A stretch of 64,000 bases of DNA from Pseudomonas monteilii NBRC 103158 = DSM 14164 (GTDB lineage: Bacteria; Pseudomonadota; Gammaproteobacteria; Pseudomonadales; Pseudomonadaceae), in NCBI RefSeq assembly GCF_000730605.1, contig NZ_BBIS01000023.1, positions 36,957 through 100,956 of the forward strand, in the 5' to 3' direction. Below the pieces are notes generated by a model. That model did no database searches. It was given only the letters and a program-made list of their open reading frames with translations, and had not been told where the DNA came from. Position 1 is the stretch's first letter. The number at the start of each line of letters is the position of its first letter. The position numbers were made by a program, and so were the translations under genes. Shown one piece after another: positions 46,180 through 55,363 of the stretch.

Positions 46180-47404
46180 TATTCACCTCCCGCTGCTGGA
46201 GCGTGTCTTTATTTGAAAGTAAGAATTTAGCCCAGTCGTTCATCAGTGCTCGTCGTTTGTCGAGAAAGTCAGAGCGAGAGTACGCCCCTTCAGTTTGGTC
46301 GCGTTCGTCATGAGCAAGCGCCATTTCGCAGACTTCGCGAGGATAATTTGTGCTCTCGCCTGCCCAGTCCCGAAATGAAGACCGAAAGCCGTGTCGGGTA
46401 ATGTGTTTGTATTCCATTTCATGCAGAAGGGTGCGTATGGCATTTGCGTGCATGACTCCTGTCTTGCCTTGGCCAGGGAAAAGGAAGGGGGATCCTGATT
46501 CTCTCGGAATGCGTTGAACTAGCTCCACGACTTGATCGGGTAGTGGGATTACAAAGGCCACCCGCATTTTCATGCGCTCTTCAGGAAGAGACCAGGTGGC
46601 AGCATTAAGGTCGAACTCGTCCCAACGTGCGAATCTCACCATGTGAGCGCGTGCGCCTGTCATTATCAGGAGCTGAGCGGCCAACGACGCTGGCGCGGTG
46701 TTTGCTCTGAGTTTGACCATTAGGGCAGGGACATCCTGCCAGCGCAGAGCTTCAAAATGCTCTCGTTTTCGGGCTTTTTTCTTTTCAGCACGACTGAGCA
46801 GATTGTCCAAGTGTCCCCGCCAGCGAGCGGGATTTTCTCCCTGGCGTAGGCCGCGTGCTTTTGCTGCGTCTAGAATCTGCTCAATCTGCCCGCGCACTTC
46901 GTCGGCTGTGCGGGTTTTGGTCTGCCAGATAGGTTGAAGGACCTTAAGTACTTGAGGTGTGTCAATTTCATCAGCAGGAAGCCTACCAATGTGCTCAAAC
47001 GCATACAGCTCAAGCTTGCGTAACCAGCCTTTGCGCCACTTATCCGACCAAGAGGCGCTGTGTGCATCGCAGTAGTCTTTCGCGATGGCCTCAAATTTTA
47101 GCTGTTTCGCCTCACTTGCTTTCTGAGCTTCGCGCTGTGCTGCTCGTTCGATGTCACGGGCAGCTAGCGGATCTATTCCGTTGCTTAGTAGGCTGCGCTT
47201 GGCACTGGCTTCAAGCCTAGCTTTCTTGAGACTTACCTCAGGAAATGAGCCCAATCCCATCTCCCTTCGCCGACCTGCCAGTTGGTAGCGAAGCAACCAA
47301 GATTTACGCCCGGTAGGTTTGACGACCAAGCGAAGCCCATCACCATCTTCATAGGTGCCGGGTTCGGTCAGGTTTTCGACTTGTTTCGGATTCAGCTTAC
47401 CCAT
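46169..47404 (-). CDS. int: P4-type tyrosine integrase
   Basis: 411 residues. N-terminal DUF4102 arm-binding domain (EPGTYEDGDGLRLVVKPTGRKSWLLRYQLAGRRREMGLGSFPEVSLKKAR), core-binding domain (~100-195), then the catalytic domain with Arg252 (MTGARAHMVR), His338 and Arg341 (HGFRSSFRDWA), His365 and the nucleophile Tyr375 (EGAYSRSDFLDKRR). All catalytic residues are present, so it should be active. It starts about 160 bases from the right direct repeat (47567), the usual geometry for integrase next to att. Confidence 0.94.
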   Translation of the reverse strand: MGKLNPKQVENLTEPGTYEDGDGLRLVVKPTGRKSWLLRYQLAGRRREMGLGSFPEVSLKKARLEASAKRSLLSNGIDPLAARDIERAAQREAQKASEAKQLKFEAIAKDYCDAHSASWSDKWRKGWLRKLELYAFEHIGRLPADEIDTPQVLKVLQPIWQTKTRTADEVRGQIEQILDAAKARGLRQGENPARWRGHLDNLLSRAEKKKARKREHFEALRWQDVPALMVKLRANTAPASLAAQLLIMTGARAHMVRFARWDEFDLNAATWSLPEERMKMRVAFVIPLPDQVVELVQRIPRESGSPFLFPGQGKTGVMHANAIRTLLHEMEYKHITRHGFRSSFRDWAGESTNYPREVCEMALAHDERDQTEGAYSRSDFLDKRRALMNDWAKFLLSNKDTLQQREVNNAF

Positions 47405-47514
47405 TGGATTTCCCCTGTCGTCCCTCGTCCCCCCATCGGGCCCCCCACTTCATCGTCGGATGAGGTCAAATGGCGTTGAACACCATCGGACACGGTAGCG
47501 TCTGAAACGCGCAT

Positions 47515-47529
47515 GATAGCTAGGCTATC
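47515..47529. other. Inverted repeat between integrase and attR
   Basis: GATAGC-TAG-GCTATC, a perfect 6-bp dyad 38 bases from the right direct repeat. Position suits an integrase arm site or the operator of the int promoter. The rest of 47405-47566 shows no feature that I recognise. Confidence 0.4.
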
Positions 47530-47566
47530 GGCAGGATGTTCGGATGGGATAGGATTATTTCGGACA

Positions 47567-47591
47567 ATTAAAAAGCCGGCTTGTGGCCGGC
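47567..47591. repeat. Right direct repeat of the island (likely attR), in an intrinsic terminator
   Basis: Identical to 35884-35908 over 25 bases. Here the hairpin is complete on the minus strand (AAGCCGGC-CACAA-GCCGGCTT followed by TTTAATT), a good intrinsic terminator. It probably belonged to the gene at 47798-48499 before insertion. 47592-47797 contains nothing that I recognise; no tRNA is present. Confidence 0.8.
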
Positions 47592-47797
47592 TTCTCGGGG
47601 ACGCTTCCGACTAATTTATGGTAAGCCGCAATCGCCTTAACTGAGTGGCCATCAAGGGCCTGAAAGAAATGGCAGATGCCCGTGTGGGATATCGCCAGAG
47701 CCCTCTGGACCGCGGCTTGCGCCGGTCGGGGCTGAATGTGCCGCGTAGCATACAAGGGCACGCGCAGGATGCCCAGAAAAAAATGGCACAGGGTGTT

Positions 47798-48499
47798 TCA
47801 GCCAGGCCGCTGTTGGCGGAAATGCGACCAGTGAAACACCCAGCCAAGAATTTCCAGGCCCTGCGCCTGGCACTGTGCGGGGGTGTAGCGTTCGACTGCG
47901 TAGTTGCGCCGGTCATGGCTGTGCAGGTACAGCGTACCGTGCTGGCCAAGGCTGAGGTTGTTCACCCTGAGCATGCCGTTGTGCAGCAGGGCATAGGTTT
48001 CACCCTCGACCACTCGGGTCATGCCCAGGTCGATGGCCAGGCTGGCATTCAGCGGAATCAGGGGCAGCATGTTGCTGGCCGGCATTGCCAGGCAGATCGC
48101 ATTGGCAGCATGCACACCCAGCCCCCTCAAGGCTTTTGCCGGCAAGCGCAGGTGTTTGCTGGCCACCGGCGACAGCTGGCCTTGTTGCAACTGGTAGTAA
48201 GGCACCTTCACTGCCCGGCCATGTTCCACCGACAGCGGAGAGGGCGGGTTGACGGGCGTCGGCCGGGGCGCGCCGCTGCGCAGGATCGGGTTGGGATGTT
48301 TGGGCCCTTCTCCGGTGCGTAGCCAACGGCGGTGCACACAGAACAAGTCGGCCAGTTCGTCCAGCCGGGCCAAAGGCACACCACGTTTGAACCAGTTGTT
48401 GACGTGCTGCGGTGTGACGCTGCGTTGGGCGGCAAAATCGGAAGGGGTCAGGCCACATTCGTGGAGCAGGGCTTTGAGGCGGTCGCCGGAAGTGTTCAT
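47798..48499 (-). CDS. C1/LexA-like transcriptional regulator (HTH plus S24-like fold)
   Basis: 233 residues. N-terminal helix-turn-helix (RLKALLHECGLTPSDFAAQRSVTPQHVNNWFKRGVPLARLDELADLF), a Pro-rich linker, and a C-terminal S24-like domain (NMLPLIPLNASLAIDLGMTRVVEGETYALLHNGMLRVNNL). The Lys of the Ser-Lys dyad is not seen (Arg or Asn instead), so self-cleavage is doubtful. ATG 48499 gives the natural N-terminus MNTSGDRLK. It is core genome, just outside the island; its own terminator appears to be the island attachment site. Confidence 0.8.
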   Translation of the reverse strand: MNTSGDRLKALLHECGLTPSDFAAQRSVTPQHVNNWFKRGVPLARLDELADLFCVHRRWLRTGEGPKHPNPILRSGAPRPTPVNPPSPLSVEHGRAVKVPYYQLQQGQLSPVASKHLRLPAKALRGLGVHAANAICLAMPASNMLPLIPLNASLAIDLGMTRVVEGETYALLHNGMLRVNNLSLGQHGTLYLHSHDRRNYAVERYTPAQCQAQGLEILGWVFHWSHFRQQRPG

Positions 48500-48643
48500 G
48501 GTAGCGAGTGTAGCGGCGGAGGTGTCAGCAAGGATATGAACCGGGTGTTGACAGGGGTTGTACGAAAAGAGGTGGTTTGTAGGGAGTTGATGTAGGACTG
48601 CGTAGGATTTATTACCAGCACCCTGAGCATCGCCCATTCAGGC

Positions 48644-48671
48644 ATAAAAAAACCCCGCCATGGCGGGGTTC
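48644..48671 (-). terminator. Intrinsic terminator of ppa
   Basis: AACCCCGCCATGGCGGGGTT (48651-48670), a perfect palindrome; on the minus strand it runs into TTTTTTT. Begins 17 bases after the ppa stop. Confidence 0.92.
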
Positions 48672-48686
48672 TTCCTGCAACCGGTA

Positions 48687-49214
48687 TCAGCCCTTGTAGG
48701 CAGCAACCGATTTGGTGATCGCGGCACGGGCGGCGTCGGCGCCTTCCCAACCTTCGATCTTGACCCACTTGCCCTTCTCGAGATCTTTGTAGTTGGCAAA
48801 GAAGTGCTCGATCTGCTGGATCAGCAGGGCTGGCAGGTCGGTGTATTCCTTCACGTCAACGTACAGCTGCGACAGCTTGTCGTGAGGAACAGCGATGACC
48901 TTGGCGTCGCCGCCGCCGTCGTCGGTCATGTTCAGCACGCCAACCGGACGGGCGCGGATAACCGAGCCTGGCGCTACCGGGTAAGGGGTAACAACCAGCA
49001 CGTCCAGCGGATCACCGTCGTCAGCCAGGGTGTTCGGAATGAAGCCGTAGTTGGCTGGGTAGAACATTGGGGTAGCCATGAAACGGTCGACGAACAGGGT
49101 GTCGCTGTCCTTGTCGATTTCGTATTTGATCGGCGCGTGGTTGGCCGGGATCTCGATGGCGACGTAGATGTCGTTCGGCAGGTCTTTGCCCGCCGGAATC
49201 TTGCTGTAGCTCAT
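48687..49214 (-). CDS. ppa: Inorganic pyrophosphatase
   Basis: 175 residues, family I pyrophosphatase. It has [43 protein letters not shown] with the metal-binding aspartates, and [19 protein letters not shown]. It hydrolyses PPi released by biosynthesis. Single-gene unit with its own terminator. Confidence 0.97.
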
Positions 49215-49307
49215 TGGGCAGTGCCCCCATGTTTGACCGAAAAAGTGGCGGCGATTATAGGCACATTCTGCCGGGGCATGCCACGCCTGGCCTGATGTGC
49301 GGCCCCG

Positions 49308-50123
49308 TCAGGCCTGGCTTTCGCGGTATTCGGGGTGTTCGGCCTGTAGCTGGCGCAGGCGCGCCAGCGGGTCTTGCCGGTAGAACAGCGACAACTGGCG
49401 GTAGACCAATGGATAAGCCTGCTGCAGCAGGTCGGGGGCACTAAAGAAGTATTCGCTGGTGACCGCAAAGAACTCCGCCGGGTTTTCCGCGGCATAGGGG
49501 TCGATGGCGGTTTCTGCGTCGGGGTTGGCGTCCAGCTGGCGGTTGAGGTCGTCGTAGGCTTGTTGCATGGCCGTTGCCCACTCATCCACCGGCATGCCGC
49601 TGTGCAGCGGGGGCAGGCCGTTGGCATCGCCATTGAGCATGTCGAGCTTGTGCGCCAGCTCATGGATGACGAGGTTGTAGGCCTCCCAGCCGCCACTGGC
49701 CAGCACGCCGTTCCAGGCCAGGATGATCGGCCCCTGCTGCCAGGCTTCGCCGCTGTGCTCGCCGTCCCAGACGTGCTCCACGCCACTGGCATCGCGGTGG
49801 CGCTGGGGGCTTTTGAAGTCGTCGGGGTACAGGATGATTTCGTGGAAACCCTGGTACCAGTTCAGCTCGCCCAGGTGCAGCAGTGGCAGTTGCGCCTGGG
49901 CGGCCAGCAGCAGGCGCTGCTCGTCGTCCAGTTCGACGCCGGGCAGGCAGGTGAGGTGCTTGTCGAGCAGGAACAGGATGCAGGCTTCGCGCAGCCAGTG
50001 GTCTTCGGCGTCACTGATGCCGTCCAGCATCGGCAGGCGCTCGCGTACGGCCTGCCATTGCTGGGGGGAAATAGGGTAGCGCGCCAGGGTGCGCTTGCGC
50101 CGCCAGGCGCTGAACGACCACAT
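49308..50123 (-). CDS. mtfA: MtfA-type zinc peptidase
   Basis: 271 residues. The metalloprotease motif HELAHKLDMLNGDANGLPPL (HExxH-like, HELAH) and the downstream Glu in ENPAEFFAVTSEYFF match the MtfA family, whose E. coli member acts with the Mlc/PtsG system. WRRKRTLARYPISPQQWQAVRERLPML is the conserved N-terminal region. Cytoplasmic, no signal peptide. It lies 10 bases downstream of the DedA gene. Confidence 0.9.
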   Translation of the reverse strand: MWSFSAWRRKRTLARYPISPQQWQAVRERLPMLDGISDAEDHWLREACILFLLDKHLTCLPGVELDDEQRLLLAAQAQLPLLHLGELNWYQGFHEIILYPDDFKSPQRHRDASGVEHVWDGEHSGEAWQQGPIILAWNGVLASGGWEAYNLVIHELAHKLDMLNGDANGLPPLHSGMPVDEWATAMQQAYDDLNRQLDANPDAETAIDPYAAENPAEFFAVTSEYFFSAPDLLQQAYPLVYRQLSLFYRQDPLARLRQLQAEHPEYRESQA

Positions 50124-50132
50124 GAGTGGCGG

Positions 50133-50780
50133 TCAGTGAGCCTTGGCGGCCCGGCCCAGGCGGCCGCGCAGCAGGCCGAGGATCATCGGCACCAGCGACA
50201 GGATGATGATGCCCACCACCATCAGCGACAGGTGTTGCTTGATGAACGGCACGTTACCGAAGAAGTAACCCAGGGTAACCAGGCCTCCCACCCACAGCAG
50301 CGAACCGGCGATGCTGAAGCCGAGGAAGCGTGGGTAATGCATGTGCGCGATGCCGGCGACGAACGGTGCAAAGGTACGCAGGATGGGCAGGAAGCGCGCC
50401 ATGGTCACGGTCTTGCCGCCGTGGCGTTCGTAGAAGTCGTGGGTACGCTGCAGGTAATCGCGGCGGAAGATCTTCGAGTTGGGGTTGTTGAACAACCGCT
50501 CGCCGGCCGTTCGCCCTATCACGTAGTTGGTACTGTCCCCCAGGATGGCTGCAGCCATCAGCAGGCCGGCCAGCAGCACCGGGTCCATGCCACCACCAGC
50601 GGCCACGGCGCCAGCGATGAACAGCAGCGAATCGCCTGGCAGGAAAGGCATTACCACCAGCCCTGTTTCACAGAAAATGACGGTGAACAGGATGGCGTAG
50701 ATCCAGGGACCGTAATTGGTGACCAGCAGATCGAGGTAGGCATCGAGATGCAGGATAAGGTCCAGCGGGTTGAAATCCAT
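50133..50780 (-). CDS. DedA-family membrane protein
   Basis: 215 residues with about five membrane segments. YAILFTVIFCETGLVVMPFLPGDSLLFIAGA is the DedA signature, and FYERHGGKTVTMARFLPILRTFAPFVAGIAHM carries the conserved arginines. DedA proteins act in membrane homeostasis and undecaprenyl-phosphate or lipid flipping. Start 50780 is chosen over a GTG three codons upstream. Confidence 0.92.
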   Translation of the reverse strand: MDFNPLDLILHLDAYLDLLVTNYGPWIYAILFTVIFCETGLVVMPFLPGDSLLFIAGAVAAGGGMDPVLLAGLLMAAAILGDSTNYVIGRTAGERLFNNPNSKIFRRDYLQRTHDFYERHGGKTVTMARFLPILRTFAPFVAGIAHMHYPRFLGFSIAGSLLWVGGLVTLGYFFGNVPFIKQHLSLMVVGIIILSLVPMILGLLRGRLGRAAKAH

Positions 50781-50928
50781 GTACAGCACCTGTGTTCTGG
50801 GGCGTAGGCTCGGTTACCTGGGGATGGGTAAATTTTCACACATGACAGGTGGGGCATTATACGGCTAAGTCAGGATCATGCCCGGGGAGTTTGTAGCGGG
50901 GGGTTACGGCAGGTGCTTCCTGTGCTGG

Positions 50929-50954
50929 CCTTTTCGCGGGCACGCCCGCGAAAG
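50929..50954. repeat. REP palindrome
   Basis: Core TTTTCGCGGGCACGCCCGCG with flanking CCTT/AAGG. Sits just after the stop of the GNAT gene on the minus strand. Confidence 0.88.
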
Positions 50955-50965
50955 GGTCGGGACTG

Positions 50966-51424
50966 TCAATCCTGGCTGATTGGCAGGATGTAGCTCTTGA
51001 ACTCGGTGTCTTCACGAAAACCGATGGATTCGTAGGTCTTGTGCGCAACTTCGTTGTCCGCGCTGGTCGAAACCCGCATGCGCACGGCGTTGGTCTCTTT
51101 CGCCATTTTCTTCGCCTCACGCATCAGGTGGTCAGCCACCAGCATGCGCCGCGAGTCTTCGGCCACGTAGATGTCGTTGAGTATCCATACCCGCTTCAGC
51201 GATAGCGACGAATAGCTGGGGTACAACTGGCAGAAGCCCATCAGCTTGCTGTCGTCATCATCCGGTAGCGCCAGGTAGATCACCGATTCATCCCGTTTCA
51301 GGCGCTTTTCCAGAAAGCTGCGCGAGCTGTCGGGATAGGGCAGCTGCCCATAGAACTCACGGTATCTGACGAACAGTGGCGTGAGCAGGTCGAGGTGTTC
51401 CAGGGTTGCCTTGATGATGCGCAT
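50966..51424 (-). CDS. GNAT-family N-acetyltransferase
   Basis: 152 residues with the GNAT fold: substrate arm MRIIKATLEHLDLLTPLFVRYREFY, LNDIYVAEDSRRMLVADHLMREAKKMA with the acetyl-CoA loop (R-x-x-L/M-A), and MRVSTSADNEVAHKTYESIGFREDTEF. The substrate is unknown. Stand-alone gene. Confidence 0.87.
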   Translation of the reverse strand: MRIIKATLEHLDLLTPLFVRYREFYGQLPYPDSSRSFLEKRLKRDESVIYLALPDDDDSKLMGFCQLYPSYSSLSLKRVWILNDIYVAEDSRRMLVADHLMREAKKMAKETNAVRMRVSTSADNEVAHKTYESIGFREDTEFKSYILPISQD

Positions 51425-51532
51425 GTGCGGCCCTCAGAGTCCATTTAGGGAAACAGCGGAATGCCTGCAGCGTTCAAGGGCATGCTGCCCAATGCGCGTC
51501 ACAAGTGCAATCCGCCTTCCGTGACATGTTTT

Positions 51533-52357
51533 TTACCCTTTGCCGAGCAGGAAGTTGCCTTTCTGGATGGCGCTGTCTTCACTTTCCAGGCTATGGACCT
51601 CGGCTTCGTCCTTCAGATTCACCCCGGAAAGCTGGCGTTTGCAGGCTTCGCGCATCAAGTACAGCAAGCGGTGCGCCGCCATGCCATAGCTCAGGCCCTC
51701 CAGGCGGATGTTGGAAATACAGTTGCGGTAGGCATCGGTCAGGCCGACCTTCGGCGCGTAGGTGAAATACAGGCCCAGGCTGTCGGGCGAGCTGAGCCCT
51801 GGGCGTTCGCCGATCAGCATCACGGTCATCCGTGCGCCCAGCAATTCGCCGACCTCGTCTGCCACTGCCACGCGGCCCTGCTGCACCAGCACCACAGGGG
51901 CGCTGGTCCAGCCATCAGCGGCCGCTTGCTCCTCGAAACGGCTCAGGAACGGTAGGGTGTGGCGATGAACAGCCAGCGCCGACAGGCCATCGGCAACCAC
52001 GATGGCCAGGTCGACGCCGCCGGGGTTGGCCTGTGCGTGCTGGCGCAGGGTGGCAATCGAGTCTTCGTTGAGCCGCCGGCCCAGGTCCGGGCGCTGCAGG
52101 TACTGGTGGCGGTCGCTAGCGGCACTGTGCAGCACCAGGCTGTCACGGCCACGGTCACTCAGTTGGGTCGCCAGGCCGGCGTGGTCGAAGGCCAGGTGCA
52201 CGGCATCTCGGGCCTGGGCATGGGCGAACTGGAAGTCCAGCTGCGCCCCGGTTGGCAGGCTGGTGCCGGTGCGGCCCAGGGCGATGCGTGCCGGGGTCAG
52301 GTTGCGCAGGGCCAGCCAAGGGTTGTCGGGGGTAGGTGTGCGAGGGTCCATGGTCAT
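51533..52357 (-). CDS. eutC: Ethanolamine ammonia-lyase small subunit
   Basis: 274 residues. [77 protein letters not shown] and [27 protein letters not shown] are EutC signatures. With EutB it binds adenosylcobalamin and splits ethanolamine into acetaldehyde and ammonia. It begins two bases after eutB. Confidence 0.96.
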   Translation of the reverse strand: MTMDPRTPTPDNPWLALRNLTPARIALGRTGTSLPTGAQLDFQFAHAQARDAVHLAFDHAGLATQLSDRGRDSLVLHSAASDRHQYLQRPDLGRRLNEDSIATLRQHAQANPGGVDLAIVVADGLSALAVHRHTLPFLSRFEEQAAADGWTSAPVVLVQQGRVAVADEVGELLGARMTVMLIGERPGLSSPDSLGLYFTYAPKVGLTDAYRNCISNIRLEGLSYGMAAHRLLYLMREACKRQLSGVNLKDEAEVHSLESEDSAIQKGNFLLGKG

Positions 52358-52359
52358 CC

Positions 52360-53754
52360 CTATGCAAGCTGTGCCAAGGCCTGGCGGAAGGCCGGCGGCA
52401 GGTTGTCACCAAAGCGCACCCGGCCATCGGCCTGGGTGAAGATGCCGGTGCGGGCCAGCCACGCTTCGAATTCCGGCCCGGGCTTCAGGCCCAGGGTCTG
52501 GCGCGCGTACAGCGCGTCGTGGAACGAGGTGGTCTGGTAGTTGAGCATGATGTCGTCGGAACCGGGGATACCCATGATGAAGTTGATCCCGGCCACCCCC
52601 AGCAGGGTCAGCAGGGTGTCCATGTCGTCCTGGTCGGCTTCGGCGTGGTTGGTGTAGCAGATATCGCAGCCCATCGGCACGCCCAGCAGCTTGCCGCAGA
52701 AGTGGTCTTCCAGGCCGGCGCGGATGATCTGCTTGCCGTTGTACAGGTACTCCGGGCCGATGAAACCGACCACGGTGTTGACCAGAAACGGCTTGAAGTG
52801 GCGGGCCACGGCATAGGCGCGGGTTTCGCAGGTTTGCTGGTCGACGCCGTGGTGGGCGTTGGCCGACAGCGCGCTGCCCTGGCCGGTTTCGAAGTACATC
52901 AGGTTTTGCCCGAGGGTGCCGCGCTTCAGCGACAGGCCCGCTTCGTAGCCTTCCTGCAGTACGTTCAGGTTGATGCCAAACCCGGCGTTGGCCGCTTCGG
53001 TACCGGCGATGGACTGGAACACCAGGTCCAGCGGCACGCCACGGTTGATCGCCTCGATCGAGGTGGTGACGTGGGTCAGCACACAGGCCTGGGTAGGGAT
53101 GTCGTAGCGCTGGATGATGGCGTCGAGCATTTCCAGCAGGGCGCAGATCGAGGCGATGCTGTCGGTGGCCGGGTTGATGCCAATCATGGCATCGCCGTTG
53201 CCGTACAGCAGGCCATCGAGAATGCTGGCGGCGATACCGGCCGGCTCGTCGGTCGGGTGGTTGGGCTGCAGCCGGGTCGACAGGCGCCCGCGCAGGCCCA
53301 TGGTGCCGCGAAAACGGGTAACCACGCGGATCTTCTGCGCCACCAGCACCAGGTCCTGCACACGCATGATCTTCGAGACTGCTGCTGCCATTTCCGGTGT
53401 CAGCCCGGGCGCCAGGGCGCGCAGGCTGTCTTCATCAGCCTCTTCGCTCAGCAGCCAGTCACGCAGGCCGCCCACAGTCAGGTGGCTGACCGGTGCGAAC
53501 GCCTGGGCATCGTGGGTATCGACGATAAGGCGGGTAACCTCGTCATCTTCGTAAGGGATCAGCGCTTCATTGAGAAAATGCGTCAGCGGGATATTGGCCA
53601 GCGCCATCTGCGCAGCGACGCGTTCGCCGTCGTTGCTGGCCGCAACGCCTGCCAGGTAGTCCCCGGAGCGTGCCGGGCTGGCCTTGGCCATCACTTCCTT
53701 GAGGCTGTCGAAGCGGTAGACCAGGTGGCCGACCGTGTGTACGAAACTTGCCAT
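52360..53754 (-). CDS. eutB: Ethanolamine ammonia-lyase large subunit
   Basis: 464 residues, standard length. [32 protein letters not shown] (active-site barrel), [54 protein letters not shown]. The (beta/alpha)8 barrel is where the adenosylcobalamin radical reaction occurs. ATG 53754 follows GGAG by seven bases. No microcompartment genes or EutA reactivase are nearby, so this is the short aerobic form of the pathway. Confidence 0.96.
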   Translation of the reverse strand: MASFVHTVGHLVYRFDSLKEVMAKASPARSGDYLAGVAASNDGERVAAQMALANIPLTHFLNEALIPYEDDEVTRLIVDTHDAQAFAPVSHLTVGGLRDWLLSEEADEDSLRALAPGLTPEMAAAVSKIMRVQDLVLVAQKIRVVTRFRGTMGLRGRLSTRLQPNHPTDEPAGIAASILDGLLYGNGDAMIGINPATDSIASICALLEMLDAIIQRYDIPTQACVLTHVTTSIEAINRGVPLDLVFQSIAGTEAANAGFGINLNVLQEGYEAGLSLKRGTLGQNLMYFETGQGSALSANAHHGVDQQTCETRAYAVARHFKPFLVNTVVGFIGPEYLYNGKQIIRAGLEDHFCGKLLGVPMGCDICYTNHAEADQDDMDTLLTLLGVAGINFIMGIPGSDDIMLNYQTTSFHDALYARQTLGLKPGPEFEAWLARTGIFTQADGRVRFGDNLPPAFRQALAQLA

Positions 53755-53800
53755 ACAGAATCTCCAGAGCCGCAGGTTGCCCTGCGGCGGGTGGCGGCAA

Positions 53801-55249
53801 TCAGTGCAGGGCCTCTTCGGCCTTCTGGATCGCGGCGAATTCCTCTTCCGGTGTGCCCGCAACCAGGTGGTGGCGGCTGTAGAAAGCAAAGTAGGCAATT
53901 AATACCGCATAGATCACTGCGGCGCCAATCACCACCCGTGGGTCGACCAGGAAGCCGGCAACCACAGCGATGCAGGCCAGCACCAGCGCGACGCCCGAGG
54001 TAAAGATGCCACCGGGGGTGCGGTATGGGCGCTCCATCTTCGGCCGGCGGATGCGCAGGGTGATGTGTGCGGCCATCATCAGCACGTAAGAAAGGGTAGC
54101 GCCGAATACGGCTACCAGAATCAGCAGGTCACCCTGGCCGGTCAGCGACAGGGCAAAGCCGATGATGCCGGGGATGATCAAGGCCAGTACCGGTGCCTTG
54201 CTTTTGTTGGTTTCCGACAGCTTGCGCGGCAGGTAGCCGGCGCGGGACAGGGCGAAGATCTGCCGGGAATAGGCGTAGATGATCGAGAAGAAGCTGGCGA
54301 TCAGCCCGGCCAGGCCGACCAGGTTGACGAAACCGCCCATCCAGGTACTGCCGCCATAGGCTTTGGACAGTGCCTCGACCAGCGGGTTACCGGACGCTTT
54401 CAGTGCTTCGGAGCCTGCACCGCCGGGGCCGACTACCAGAATCAGCAGGGCGAAGGCCAACAGTACCAGCATGGCACCGATCAGGCCGCGTGGCAGGTCA
54501 CGCTTGGGGTTCTTGGTTTCTTCGGCGGCCAGCGGCACACCTTCGACAGCCAGGAAGAACCAGATGGCATAAGGAATGGCCGCCCACACGCCCACATAAC
54601 CGAACGGCAGGAAGCTGCTGGCGCCCACCGCGTCCGTTTTGGCGATGTCGAACAGGTTGGCTGCATCAAAATGGGGCACCATGCTCACCAGGAACACCGC
54701 CAGGGCGATGGCGGCGATGGCGGTGATGATGAACATCAGCTTCAACGCTTCCCCCACACCGAAGATGTGGATGCCGATGAACACGATGTAGAACGCCAGG
54801 TAGATCATCCAGCCGCCGATGCCGAACAGTGACTGGCAATAAGCGCCGATGAACACGGCAATGGCGGCAGGGGCGATGGCGTATTCGATCAGGATCGCCG
54901 TACCGGTCAGAAAGCCGCCCCACGGGCCGAAGGCGCTGCGGGCAAAGCCGTAGCCGCCGCCTGCGGTAGGGATCATCGACGACAGCTCGGCCAGCGAAAA
55001 GCACATGCACAGGTACATGGTGGCCATCAGCAAGGTGGCGAGGAACATGCCGCCCCAGCCGCCTTGGGCCAAGCCGAAGTTCCAGCCGGCATAGTCGCCG
55101 GAAATGACGTAAGCCACGCCCAGGCCGACCAGCAGTACCCAGCCGGCGGCGCCTTTTTTCAGTTCACGTTGCTGGAAATAGTCCGAGCCGACTTTTTCGA
55201 AGTCGACAGAAGAGCCTGCCGGCGAGCCGGCGGAATGATCGCTTGGCAT
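53801..55249 (-). CDS. eat: Ethanolamine permease (APC superfamily)
   Basis: 482 residues with 12 membrane segments. GLGVAYVISGDYAGWNFGLAQGGWGGM at the start is typical of Eat-type ethanolamine permeases, and SMIPTAGGGYGFARSAFGPWGGFLTG and FFLAVEGVPLAAEETKNPKRDLPRG are APC-family signatures. It takes up ethanolamine for EutBC, 46 bases downstream on the same strand. Confidence 0.93.
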   Translation of the reverse strand: MPSDHSAGSPAGSSVDFEKVGSDYFQQRELKKGAAGWVLLVGLGVAYVISGDYAGWNFGLAQGGWGGMFLATLLMATMYLCMCFSLAELSSMIPTAGGGYGFARSAFGPWGGFLTGTAILIEYAIAPAAIAVFIGAYCQSLFGIGGWMIYLAFYIVFIGIHIFGVGEALKLMFIITAIAAIALAVFLVSMVPHFDAANLFDIAKTDAVGASSFLPFGYVGVWAAIPYAIWFFLAVEGVPLAAEETKNPKRDLPRGLIGAMLVLLAFALLILVVGPGGAGSEALKASGNPLVEALSKAYGGSTWMGGFVNLVGLAGLIASFFSIIYAYSRQIFALSRAGYLPRKLSETNKSKAPVLALIIPGIIGFALSLTGQGDLLILVAVFGATLSYVLMMAAHITLRIRRPKMERPYRTPGGIFTSGVALVLACIAVVAGFLVDPRVVIGAAVIYAVLIAYFAFYSRHHLVAGTPEEEFAAIQKAEEALH

Positions 55250-55363
55250 AGTTTCACCTGTTCTTTTTCTTGGTGGCCGGAAGGGTTCCGGGCCGATGGT
55301 GATGGGTACTGCAGGAAGCGAGCCAGAGCGGTTCGTGAACGCGAACCGCTCTGGCTGACGGGC

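Larger units (their letters stand above)
35884..47591. mobile_element. Integrative island with restriction, OLD nuclease and replication modules
   Basis: 11.7 kb between two identical 25-base direct repeats, with a P4-type integrase at the right end pointing inwards. It contains AlpA, a YagK/YfjJ-type protein, iteron-like repeats and hairpins on the right, and vsr, a C5 methyltransferase, a nuclease and an OLD ATPase on the left. Base composition is clearly lower in GC than the flanks, especially at 39-46 kb, and codon use differs. There are no virion or tail genes, nor relaxase or type IV secretion genes, so it is a satellite-like or mobilisable element, not a full phage. Confidence 0.85.

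Noticed and set aside
47592..47797. Possible tRNA or small RNA gene at the right edge of the island as the integrase target.
   Set aside because: No cloverleaf, TTCGA arm or CCA end could be found on either strand; only the terminator hairpin is visible.
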